Below are positions 1-7,779 of a stretch of 34,452 nt of DNA, piece by piece (within the stretch, counting starts at the first letter, position 1; every line of letters starts with the position of its first letter). The stretch lies in the NCBI RefSeq assembly GCF_026460885.1, contig NZ_JAOVZW010000028.1, positions 1 through 34,452 of the forward strand, read 5' to 3'. The position numbers and the translations under genes were made by a program. This stretch comes from Chryseobacterium formosum. GTDB lineage: Bacteria > Bacteroidota > Bacteroidia > Flavobacteriales > Weeksellaceae. The notes under the pieces were generated by a model. It did no database searches, was not told the origin of the DNA, and was given only the letters and a program-made list of their open reading frames with translations.

Positions 1-42
1 TGCCGCCGCCAAAACGTTTTAAAATATCAATTAAAAGTACTA

Positions 43-1494
43 TTATTTCTTTTTCAAAATTTCCTCTATTTTCAAAAGCATTTGTTTCCCATTTTCATTT
101 TTAGGATTCAGTTCTACTGATTTTTTATACATTTCGATTGCTTTATCTTTATTCCCGGTTTTTAATAATGCTTCGCCATAACTATCATAAGCGTTCCAGC
201 TTTTTGGAAACAAATGAACATTAAGCTTGAAAATTTCTAAAGCTTCGGTTTGTTGATTATTTGCCATCATTCGATATGCCCAATTATTCAATTCTGCTTC
301 TTGTGGATTAAATTCGGGATTGATTTTTTTGGTTTTTTCTGTAAACTCAATAGCTTTATCAAATCCTATTTCCCGTAGATTTTTTCTCAAAAAAGTTAGT
401 GGATCAGCTTTTAAAATATCAGAATTATAACATCCTGCAATTTCTTCTAAAAAATCTTCTGGAGCACTTCCTCCTAAGTTCGTCAAAACGATGATCGTCA
501 ATTTGTCATCAGGATAAACCAGCAAGGCAGACCTATTTCCGCCAGACATTCCTATTGCTTTGTGGTTTTTTCTAAATTTTGCAATTCCCCAACCTCGTGT
601 CCAGTTGGTCGGATTTCCATTGTTGAATTTGCTTGGCGACCACATCAAATCTAATGTTGATGATTTTTGAAACAATTTACCCGTTTGCAAAGCAATTATC
701 CAGTTTGCCATGTCTTCAGCTGTACTGTTGATTCCCGCTCCGGTTCTTGTAAAATCGGGAAACTCTGTATAATTATTTACCAGTTTATCATCCGTTTTGC
801 CATCAAAGAAATTTCTGTAACGGTAAGTAGGCGCAAAATTCGGTATCAAATCTCTGGAATCTCCAAATAATGTGTGTTTCATCCCAACAACTTCAAACTG
901 ATTCTTTACGAAATTATCCGAAAATGATTGATGACTGACTTTTTCAATAATCTTTCCTAACAAATAATAATTGGTTTGATTATAACTGAACTGCTCGCCT
1001 GTTTTAAATTCCAAAGGAAGTATTTTCAGCTTTTTCCAAATCGCCTGTTCGGTTTTTAAAGGACCAATATTACCCGTGAGAGGATCAAGGAGTTGTAGGA
1101 TTTCTGGCAGTCCTGAAATGTGCGTTAACAATTGGTCAACCGTTATATTTTGCCATTCCGATGGTAAATCATTCAGGTATTTTTTGATAGGCGCATTGAG
1201 TTCTATTTTGTCTTCTTCTACCAATTGCATTACGGAAACACCAGTGAAAATTTTTGTATTAGAATTAATTGGAAAAATGGTTGTGTTTTTGACAGAAATA
1301 TTGTCTTGAATATTTGCGTATCCGTACGATTTACTTAATACAATTTTGTCATTTTGTACAACTGCCAATTGCAATCCAGGAATTCGCCTTTCTTTCATTT
1401 CACGATTGATAATTTCATTAACTTTTGAATTTACACTTTGTGCAAAAGTGTGGAGCGATAAAAAAAGAAGGATGATTAGGTTTAGTTTTTTCAT
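43..1494 (-). CDS. Exported serine hydrolase (class C beta-lactamase/PBP fold) with C-terminal TPR
   Basis: This is a 483-residue exported protein of the beta-lactamase/penicillin-binding serine hydrolase family. Residues 1-19 form a signal peptide ending in FAQ. The nucleophile motif is S78-N-T-K81. The second motif is Y171-N-Q, where classic class C enzymes have Y-x-N. A late SGG motif sits where KTG or HxG is expected, in the MSGGNRS stretch. Residues from about 400 to the end form TPR-like helices closing with LNPKNENGKQMLLKIEE. The family hydrolyses peptides, esters or D-amino-acid peptides; true beta-lactam hydrolysis is not indicated. The next gene upstream (ending at 1566) is a paralogue with the same tail, so the pair looks like a tandem duplication. 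The ATG at 1494 is directly followed by the signal peptide. The substrate is unknown. Confidence 0.85.
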   Translation of the reverse strand: MKKLNLIILLFLSLHTFAQSVNSKVNEIINREMKERRIPGLQLAVVQNDKIVLSKSYGYANIQDNISVKNTTIFPINSNTKIFTGVSVMQLVEEDKIELNAPIKKYLNDLPSEWQNITVDQLLTHISGLPEILQLLDPLTGNIGPLKTEQAIWKKLKILPLEFKTGEQFSYNQTNYYLLGKIIEKVSHQSFSDNFVKNQFEVVGMKHTLFGDSRDLIPNFAPTYRYRNFFDGKTDDKLVNNYTEFPDFTRTGAGINSTAEDMANWIIALQTGKLFQKSSTLDLMWSPSKFNNGNPTNWTRGWGIAKFRKNHKAIGMSGGNRSALLVYPDDKLTIIVLTNLGGSAPEDFLEEIAGCYNSDILKADPLTFLRKNLREIGFDKAIEFTEKTKKINPEFNPQEAELNNWAYRMMANNQQTEALEIFKLNVHLFPKSWNAYDSYGEALLKTGNKDKAIEMYKKSVELNPKNENGKQMLLKIEEILKKK

Positions 1495-1565
1495 TTAGAA
1501 ATAATTGATTTTCTACTTCATTAAGACAGCTTACACAATGATTTTGTTACATTTAGAAACTGTTA

Positions 1566-2999
1566 TTATTTCCCAATTCCCTTTTCAATATTCAACAGCA
1601 TTTGTTTTCCATTTTCGTTTTCAGGATTTAATTCCAAAGATTTCAAATAATTTTGTTTAGAAAGCGCATATTCTTTATTATTAAAATAGGCTTCTCCCAA
1701 ACTATCAAATAGATTTGCATCTTTAGGAAACTCTTTTACAGCCAACTTAAATATTTCTATAGACTCCTTATTTTTGCTACTTCTTAATAATTCATATCCT
1801 AATTTATTCAATTCACTAGAATTTTCGAAGCTGTACTCTTCCTTTGAATTTTTTTTGAGCAAATAGTAAGTTTCTATCGCTTTATTTACGTTATCGAGAG
1901 ATTCCTTTCGTATCGCTTGATAAATAGATTTTTTAGGAATTTTGTAATCTTTCCCTAACATTAAATTATGAATAATATGTCCCAAATCCCAGACTGTATT
2001 TTTATTATTGGACACTAGAATTATGGTAATTTTATTCTTAAAATCATTTAAAAAGATGGATTCAAATTTATACGATACTCCATTGTGTCTTTGTAGTTCA
2101 TCCTTTTCAAAGTATCTGCCAAGTGAACCACCTTCATCTTTTGCGTATGGATTATTCAACATAGTTTGAAAGGATTCTTTGGATATCAAACGATTAGAAT
2201 TCATCGCTACAATCCATTTATTAAAATCATTAATATCTACCCAAAGCCAACCACTTATAAATTCCATTTCTGGACATTTTACATTATCAAAATCGTAACA
2301 AGACGTTCTATTTTTATAACCAAATTTTGGGTCAAATACCGAATTTGTCATTTTCAATGGTTTGGTTATATTTTTAATGACGAATTCCTCGAATGATATT
2401 CCAGCTACCTTTTCAATGATTCTTCTTTGTAAAAATACATTGCTATTGTCATAGCTGTAACTAGTTCCTGGTTCAAAGAGTAAACTATCGTTGCTTCTCA
2501 ACATTTTCCACGCCTCCTCGTCATTTTTAGGTACCGCTGGGTCGATTCGCGGAATACCACTCGCGTAATTGACAAGATGTCGTATGGTCACTTTTTCTGA
2601 CCATTTCGGTAATCCCAAATTAAATTTAGATATATAGTCATCAAGATTAAGAAGACCACGTTCAACCAAAATCATTATTGCAACCGCATTAAATTCCTTT
2701 CCAATAGAACCAATGTTAAATATTGATTTATCAGTTAGAGCTGTTTGTCGCGTTTCATCGGTAAAACCAAATGATTTTTGGTAAATGATTTTATTATTTT
2801 TAGAAATAAGAACATTCCCATTGAATAAATCTCTTTCGTAGGATTTTGTCATTAAGGAATCAATTTGATTGATTCCTGATTTTTGTTTAGTCGAATTTTG
2901 ATTTCTATTCTTTGCCCCTTTAAAATCATTTAATTCTTGTCCGGAAACATGGTTGATAAAGAAAACAGTGGATAATATTAAAAGAATTAATTTTTTCAT
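1566..2999 (-). CDS. Exported serine hydrolase (beta-lactamase fold), paralogue of its neighbour
   Basis: This is a 477-residue exported serine hydrolase. The ATG at 2999 was chosen over an upstream in-frame start at 3074 because it opens directly into a signal peptide (MKKLILLILSTVFF, ending VSGQ); the 25 extra residues look non-coding. Active-site motifs are S98-I-G-K101, Y183-D-N185 and a later H-N-G in RHNGVSYKFES. The C-terminal ~100 residues are TPR-like and end in LNPENENGKQMLLNIEKG, nearly the same as the end of the gene at 43-1494. The gene lies 94 bp after the AraC-type regulator on the same strand, so that regulator may control it. A weak promoter-like CATCTTTG occurs on the minus strand about 25 bp upstream of the start. 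The substrate cannot be read from the sequence. Confidence 0.85.
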   Translation of the reverse strand: MKKLILLILSTVFFINHVSGQELNDFKGAKNRNQNSTKQKSGINQIDSLMTKSYERDLFNGNVLISKNNKIIYQKSFGFTDETRQTALTDKSIFNIGSIGKEFNAVAIMILVERGLLNLDDYISKFNLGLPKWSEKVTIRHLVNYASGIPRIDPAVPKNDEEAWKMLRSNDSLLFEPGTSYSYDNSNVFLQRRIIEKVAGISFEEFVIKNITKPLKMTNSVFDPKFGYKNRTSCYDFDNVKCPEMEFISGWLWVDINDFNKWIVAMNSNRLISKESFQTMLNNPYAKDEGGSLGRYFEKDELQRHNGVSYKFESIFLNDFKNKITIILVSNNKNTVWDLGHIIHNLMLGKDYKIPKKSIYQAIRKESLDNVNKAIETYYLLKKNSKEEYSFENSSELNKLGYELLRSSKNKESIEIFKLAVKEFPKDANLFDSLGEAYFNNKEYALSKQNYLKSLELNPENENGKQMLLNIEKGIGK

Positions 3000-3093
3000 T
3001 TTGATTTTATAATTTGATGCAAAGATGCGCCAGAATGCTTGAACACACGACCGATTAAAAAAAGTCGAACTCATCTTTCAATAAATTCGATAC

Positions 3094-4230
3094 TTAAAAT
3101 GGATTTTTTCGAAACTCAGTAGGTGTTTTCCCCGTGTGTTTTTTAAAAGAAGTACTAAAAGAAGATTTGGAATTGAAACCTACCTGATAGAGAATTTCCA
3201 GAATTGTCAATTCTTTTTGTGACGAATCTTTCAAAATTTCCTTGGCTTTTTCAATTCGATATTCATTAATGAAATCAAAAAAATGTTTGTTCATATACAG
3301 ATTAATCAAAGCCGATAAATCTTTGACAGGCATTTTCACTTGCTCTGCTAAATCCTGAATTGTCAACGATGAATTCAAATAAGGCTCATTTGAAATCATA
3401 AAATTTTTTAAAGATTCTATTTGTTTATTTTTTTCGTCGTCAATTGAAGGGGAAGATTTCTGTTTTGGGACAACTTCTGTAATAGGTTTCAGATCAGAAT
3501 TCACACCTCTGAAAAATTCAGGATTGTTTAATGCAATAAATAAATACCAGCAAGTACAAAATAAAAACGAAAATCCATCCAAGGTTACAATCCAGGCTCT
3601 GACCTCTCCCAAACCAATCGTAAAAGTAACCAGCCATCTTAGAAGCACCAAAAAATGTAAGAGATAATATAGAATCGTTATTTTGTAAAGTGCATTAATT
3701 ATAGAAATATTCGGATTCGTATAGTTCTCAAGATAAACAGTTCTTGACTTTCTAATAACTAAAAATGAAGCAATAAAATAAGCCTGAAATAACAATTCGA
3801 AAAGAAATTGAAAAAAATGGGTGATAGGCATTCGATTCATATTCTTTATAAAATGCAATTTCATATCGGTATTCTCGAAATATACACCCGACATTAAATT
3901 CAAATTGTAAGCAATAAATGGAATGGCGTGCAGTAAATGTTTTGGTTTTAGTCGGAAATTAGAATAGCAAACCGACATTGCATAGAGATAAAACGATGCC
4001 GGAACCAAATAGACAATACTCCAGCGAAAAACCTCAAGGTTGATGAGACTATCAGTAATATGATGAATCAAAAATTTACTAGCATCTATGGCATTTGCGA
4101 TAAGAAAAAATGCGAAAAGTCGGTTGCCTAACTTATGTTTTGTTTTCACGGTCAGCAAAAACACGGCAAGAAATAGAATGACAAAAATTCCAATACAAGC
4201 AGTGATTTCTAAAAAGCTGAACTTATCCAT
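3094..4230 (-). CDS. Membrane-anchored AraC-family transcriptional regulator
   Basis: This 378-residue protein joins a membrane sensor half to an AraC/XylS DNA-binding half. Residues 1 to about 235 carry about seven hydrophobic segments, beginning LEITACIGIFVILFLAVFLL and ending near FLFCTCWYLFIAL. After a charged linker (about 245-275) comes a double helix-turn-helix of about 100 residues, with LTIQDLAEQVKMPVKDLSALIN as the first HTH and ILYQVGFNSKSSFSTSFKKHTGKTPTEFR as the canonical C-terminal signature. This 7TM-AraC arrangement is common in Bacteroidetes and is thought to bind DNA from the membrane. The ATG at 4230 follows a good sigma-A promoter (4248-4280). The two serine hydrolases downstream are the likeliest targets by position, which is inference. 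Confidence 0.88.
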   Translation of the reverse strand: MDKFSFLEITACIGIFVILFLAVFLLTVKTKHKLGNRLFAFFLIANAIDASKFLIHHITDSLINLEVFRWSIVYLVPASFYLYAMSVCYSNFRLKPKHLLHAIPFIAYNLNLMSGVYFENTDMKLHFIKNMNRMPITHFFQFLFELLFQAYFIASFLVIRKSRTVYLENYTNPNISIINALYKITILYYLLHFLVLLRWLVTFTIGLGEVRAWIVTLDGFSFLFCTCWYLFIALNNPEFFRGVNSDLKPITEVVPKQKSSPSIDDEKNKQIESLKNFMISNEPYLNSSLTIQDLAEQVKMPVKDLSALINLYMNKHFFDFINEYRIEKAKEILKDSSQKELTILEILYQVGFNSKSSFSTSFKKHTGKTPTEFRKNPF

Positions 4231-4247
4231 GTTTTATTAAGGAAAGC

Positions 4248-4280
4248 CAAATTTACTATTTCTATGATAAATTTGTTCAA
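4248..4280 (-). promoter_or_regulatory. Sigma-A type promoter of the AraC-family gene
   Basis: Read on the minus strand, TTG (4278-4280) is followed after 22 nt by TAAATTTG (4248-4255). This fits the Bacteroidetes consensus TTG-N17-23-TAnnTTTG exactly. The ATG begins 18 bp downstream, so the leader would be very short. The TTG lies inside the T-run of the htpG terminator. Confidence 0.6.
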
Positions 4281-4310
4281 AAAAAACTCGGAACGACTAA
4301 TCGCTCCGAG
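4279..4310 (-). terminator. Rho-independent terminator of htpG
   Basis: On the minus strand a 10-bp stem (CTCGGAGCGA with TCGTTCCGAG, one G-U pair) with the loop TTAG is followed by eight T residues. It lies 22 bp after the htpG stop codon. Confidence 0.8.
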
Positions 4311-4332
4311 CTTCAATATAAATTAGATTAAT

Positions 4333-6228
4333 TTACTTTTCCAATTGCTTATAACTTCTTTGGATGAAGTCGGTAAGCTCTTTTCCTTTCAATAAATTCT
4401 GAGATAGTTTCGCCAAATCTAAAGCGTATTTGATTTGAGAACTTTTCTCCTCAGCATTTTCATTAGCTAAAATTTTCGAAGCAAATTCGCTGTTAGAGTT
4501 CACCACCAAATTATACATTTCAGGGAAACCGCCCATACCGAACATTCCGCCACCGCCGGTTGCCTGCATATCTTTCATTCTACGCATAAATTCTGGCTGA
4601 GTGATTGTGAACGGAGCATCTTTGCTGTCTAAATCTTCCAACTGAACTGTGAATTTTTTATCGTTAATCGACTCTTCAACGTTTTTCTTTAATGATTCTT
4701 TTTCAGTTTCATTTAATTTTGAAATCGCTGGTTCGTCTTTTTTAATTAAATTATTAACGTGATCTGCATCAACTCTTGCAAAAGAAATTTTCTCTTTTGA
4801 AGTTTCCAGTTTTTGAATCAAATGCGGAACAATTGGCGAATCTAAAAGAATAACTTCATATCCTTTATCTTTAGCAGACTGAATGTAAGAATGTTGTTCA
4901 TCGGCATTTGTAGCGTAAAGAATGACTAAATTTCCGTCTTTGTCTGTTTGAGAAGGTTTGATTTTTTCTTCCAATTCATTCCAAAGGAAATACTTACCGT
5001 CGGTTGTTGGATATAATGCAAATTTGTCAGATTTTTCGAAGAATTTATCTTCAGAAATCATTCCGTATTCGATAACGATTTTGATGTCATTCCACTTTTT
5101 ATCGTAATCTTCACGGTTTTCATTGATTAAAGAAACCATTTTGTCAGCTACTTTTTTCGTGATGTAAGAAGAAATTTTCTTCACGGCACCGTCGGCTTGC
5201 AAATAAGAACGAGAAACATTCAACGGAATATCCGGAGAATCTATCACACCTCTTAATAACATCAAAAAGTCTGGAACAATTCCTTTCACCTCATCGGTTA
5301 CAAAAACCTGATTTTGATATAATTGGATTTTATCTTTTTCGATGTTTAAATTGTTCGCCAGTTTCGGGAAATACAAAACTCCCGTCAAGTTAAACGGATA
5401 ATCTACATTTAAGTGAATATTAAACAAAGGTTCTTCAAACTGCATCGGATACAATTCATGGTAGAACGCTTTGTAATCTTCATCTTTCAATTCGCTTGGA
5501 GATTTCGTCCAAGCCGGAGTTGGATTGTTTACGATATTATCAACTTCCACAGTTTCAGCAATCGCATCTTCTGCAGCACCTTCAGGTAAAGGAAGCGTTT
5601 CAGTTTTTGTTCCGAATTTAATGGGAACAGGCATGAATTTGTTGTATTTAGTCAACAATTCACGGATTTTATTTTCTTCCAAAAATTCTAATGAATCTTC
5701 AGCAATGTGAAGAACGATTTCCGTTCCTCTATCCGTTTTATCTGTAGTTTCTTCTAATGAAAACTCTGGACTACCGTCGCAAATCCATCGAACTGCAGGA
5801 TTTTCTTCACGATAAGATTTTGTGATGATTTCCACTTTTTCTGCAACCATAAAAGCAGAGTAGAAACCTAATCCAAAATGCCCGATAATTCCTGAATCTT
5901 TAGCAGAATCTTTATACTTGTCTAAGAATTCTTCAGCTCCCGAAAATGCTACTTGGTTGATGTATTTTTCAACTTCTTCAGCTGTCATTCCCAAACCTTG
6001 GTCGATGATGTGAAGTTTTTTATTTTCTTTATCGATTTTAACTTCGATTTTCGGATTTCCGTAATCTACTTTTGCTTCACCAATGTTGGTTAAGTGTTTT
6101 AATTTTAAAGTTGCATCCGTTGCATTTGAAATTAATTCTCTTAAAAATATTTCGTGATCGCTGTATAAAAACTTTTTAATCAACGGAAAAATATTCTCCA
6201 CCGAAACATTGATATTTCCTTTAGTCAT
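4333..6228 (-). CDS. htpG: Molecular chaperone HtpG (bacterial Hsp90)
   Basis: This is a 631-residue Hsp90-family chaperone, close to the usual bacterial length (E. coli HtpG is 624). It is an ATP-driven cytosolic dimer that helps client proteins fold. The N-terminal GHKL ATPase domain shows FLRELISNATDA (ATP-binding Asn, catalytic Glu), IDQGLGMT (the Asp that contacts adenine) and the lid motif GHFGLGFYSAFMV. The middle domain contains the conserved LNVSRSYLQ segment. The C-terminal dimerisation domain follows a glycine-rich linker near residue 570 (GGGGMFGMGG). It is transcribed alone: recA upstream ends in a terminator and htpG has its own. A TGNCA dyad about 60 bp upstream could be a control site. 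Confidence 0.98.
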   Translation of the reverse strand: MTKGNINVSVENIFPLIKKFLYSDHEIFLRELISNATDATLKLKHLTNIGEAKVDYGNPKIEVKIDKENKKLHIIDQGLGMTAEEVEKYINQVAFSGAEEFLDKYKDSAKDSGIIGHFGLGFYSAFMVAEKVEIITKSYREENPAVRWICDGSPEFSLEETTDKTDRGTEIVLHIAEDSLEFLEENKIRELLTKYNKFMPVPIKFGTKTETLPLPEGAAEDAIAETVEVDNIVNNPTPAWTKSPSELKDEDYKAFYHELYPMQFEEPLFNIHLNVDYPFNLTGVLYFPKLANNLNIEKDKIQLYQNQVFVTDEVKGIVPDFLMLLRGVIDSPDIPLNVSRSYLQADGAVKKISSYITKKVADKMVSLINENREDYDKKWNDIKIVIEYGMISEDKFFEKSDKFALYPTTDGKYFLWNELEEKIKPSQTDKDGNLVILYATNADEQHSYIQSAKDKGYEVILLDSPIVPHLIQKLETSKEKISFARVDADHVNNLIKKDEPAISKLNETEKESLKKNVEESINDKKFTVQLEDLDSKDAPFTITQPEFMRRMKDMQATGGGGMFGMGGFPEMYNLVVNSNSEFASKILANENAEEKSSQIKYALDLAKLSQNLLKGKELTDFIQRSYKQLEK

Positions 6229-6287
6229 TTTTTTGAATTTTTAAATTTGATTATTAATTCTCAAAAAAAATACCATTGAACGGAAAG

Positions 6288-6300
6288 TGACAGATTGGCA
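6288..6300. promoter_or_regulatory. Candidate operator: TGACA-N3-TGGCA dyad upstream of htpG
   Basis: TGACA (6288-6292) and TGGCA (6296-6300) form an imperfect dyad around three bases, 60-72 bp upstream of the htpG start. The position suits a stress-regulated promoter element, but no matching regulator is visible here and the call rests on a short motif. Confidence 0.25.
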
Positions 6301-6430
6301 TTTTTTTATCATCAATTTCTCCGAATAAAACATATTCAATAGTTCAGTTCAATATATGTTACGAAATAAAGAATACTGCATAGTCGTAGTCTAAGGCTAT
6401 ACAAGTTTTCTTTAACCTTCTTTATAAAAC

Positions 6431-6463
6431 AAAAAAAGACAGCCATTCAGCTGTCTTTTTTTT
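6431..6463 (-). terminator. Rho-independent terminator of recA
   Basis: A perfect 6-bp stem GACAGC (6438-6443) / GCTGTC (6450-6455) with a 6-nt loop is flanked by A7 and T8. On the minus strand it ends in TTTTTTT, 19 bp after the recA stop. The symmetric tracts could work in both directions. Confidence 0.85.
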
Positions 6464-6481
6464 AAAATCAAAACAAATAAA

Positions 6482-7489
6482 TTATTTTTTGTTGTTGATA
6501 ATTTCTTCTTTTACTTTGTTTTCAAGCTCTTCAGCCAATTCAGGATTGTCTTTCAACAAATCTCTTACACCGTCTCTACCTTGACCTAATTTAGTTTCAC
6601 CGTAGCTGAACCAAGAGCCGCTTTTCTTCACAATTCCCATATCTACTGCAGTATCTAAGATTTCTCCGGTTTTAGAAACACCTTCACCGTACATGATGTC
6701 AAATTCTGCCATTTTGAAAGGTGGAGCGACTTTGTTTTTCACAATTTTCACTTTCACACGACTTCCAACTGCTTCGTCACCATTTTTAATTGGTGCAGAT
6801 GCTTTTCTGATATCCACTCTTACTGAAGCGTAGAATTTCAATGCGTTACCTCCAGTTGTAGTTTCAGGATTTCCGAACATTACACCGATTTTTTCCCTTA
6901 ACTGGTTGATGAAAATTACCGTACATTTTGTTCTTGAAATCGTTGCCGTCAGTTTTCTCAAAGCCTGAGACATCAATCTAGCATGAAGACCCATTTTAGA
7001 ATCTCCCATTTCACCTTCAATCTCCGCTTTTGGAGTTAAAGCTGCAACAGAGTCAATTACCACGATGTCGATTGCTCCTGAACGAATCAGGTTATCTGCA
7101 ATTTCCAAAGCTTGTTCTCCGTTGTCTGGCTGAGAAATAATTAAGTTTTCAAGATCGATTCCTAGTTTACCTGCGTAACCTCTGTCGAAAGCGTGCTCTG
7201 CATCAATAAAAGCTGCAATTCCACCTGCTTTTTGAGCTTCTGCAATTGCGTGAAGCGTTAAAGTTGTTTTACCTGAAGATTCCGGTCCGTAGATTTCGAT
7301 AATTCTTCCTCTTGGGTATCCGCCAACTCCTAAAGCGATGTCTAAACCTAATGATCCAGAAGGAATAACTTCGATGGTAGTGTCAATTGCACTATCTCCC
7401 AAAGTCATTACAGTACCTTTTCCGTAGGTTTTATCTAACTTGTCAAGCACTAAAGCAAGTGCTTTTTTCTTATCATCTATGTTGCTCAT
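6482..7489 (-). CDS. recA: Recombinase RecA
   Basis: This is a 335-residue RecA, the ATP-dependent strand-exchange protein of homologous recombination. Walker A is GPESSGKT at residues 68-75. Walker B lies in IDIVVIDSVAAL. The DNA-binding loop region holds GEMGDSKMGLHARLMSQALRKL, and TTTGGNALKFYASVRVDIRK is a typical RecA signature. The C-terminal tail is short and rich in Lys and Glu, slightly shorter than E. coli RecA (353 residues). The ATG at 7489 lies about 20 bp below a strong sigma-A promoter. No SOS-type LexA palindrome was evident upstream. It is transcribed alone. Confidence 0.98.
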   Translation of the reverse strand: MSNIDDKKKALALVLDKLDKTYGKGTVMTLGDSAIDTTIEVIPSGSLGLDIALGVGGYPRGRIIEIYGPESSGKTTLTLHAIAEAQKAGGIAAFIDAEHAFDRGYAGKLGIDLENLIISQPDNGEQALEIADNLIRSGAIDIVVIDSVAALTPKAEIEGEMGDSKMGLHARLMSQALRKLTATISRTKCTVIFINQLREKIGVMFGNPETTTGGNALKFYASVRVDIRKASAPIKNGDEAVGSRVKVKIVKNKVAPPFKMAEFDIMYGEGVSKTGEILDTAVDMGIVKKSGSWFSYGETKLGQGRDGVRDLLKDNPELAEELENKVKEEIINNKK

Positions 7490-7508
7490 TCGATTAAATA
7501 TAATTTAT

Positions 7509-7540
7509 CAAAAGTACAGAATTTTAATCTCAAAAACCAA
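7509..7540 (-). promoter_or_regulatory. Sigma-A type promoter of recA
   Basis: On the minus strand TTG (7538-7540), 21 nt, then TACTTTTG (7509-7516) match the Bacteroidetes consensus TTG-N17-23-TAnnTTTG. The recA ATG begins 20 bp downstream. Confidence 0.65.
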
Positions 7541-7650
7541 TATTTAAATCATAAGTACATTCTAAAAACTGTTAAATTTTCAATTAAAAATTCTCTAATG
7601 CAAACGTTGGCTCTTAATTTTTGTATGATGAATACTTTTGAATATTTGCT

Positions 7651-7755
7651 GAGTATTCTAGCCCAGATTGAACGATTTGTCTGAGCTCTTTTTATGGTTG
7701 CTGAGCTTGCGAAGTAATCATAAAAAAGCGAGTCGTGAAAGCTGGAAATAGCTCC
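7651..7755. repeat. Structured intergenic element, probable dispersed flavobacterial repeat
   Basis: About 105 bp of non-coding DNA fold into a long stem. The outer arms pair as GAG/CTC (7651-7653 with 7752-7754), TATT/AATA (7654-7657 with 7747-7750) and CCAG/CTGG (7663-7666 with 7742-7745). An inner hairpin of about 14 bp, mostly A-T with G-T pairs, joins 7688-7702 to 7713-7728. The edges (CTAGCCCAGATTGAACG on the left, GGAAATAGCTCC on the right) resemble, from memory, an intergenic element recurring in Flavobacteriia genomes with a variable central hairpin. Only one copy is in this window, so the repeat call is inference. Confidence 0.45.
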
Positions 7756-7779
7756 GAAAAAAGTGACAAGTAAGAAACT

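Noticed and set aside
1..42. GC-rich TGCCGCCGCC start and AAAACGTTTT palindrome at the left edge
   Set aside because: Too short and cut by the window edge to assign to a gene, RNA or repeat.
43..2999. True beta-lactamases
   Set aside because: The TPR tails, non-canonical motifs (YNQ, SGG, HNG) and general family resemblance point to peptidase or esterase-like hydrolases.
7490..7560. LexA/SOS operator before recA
   Set aside because: No convincing inverted repeat overlaps the promoter; only a sigma-A promoter is evident.
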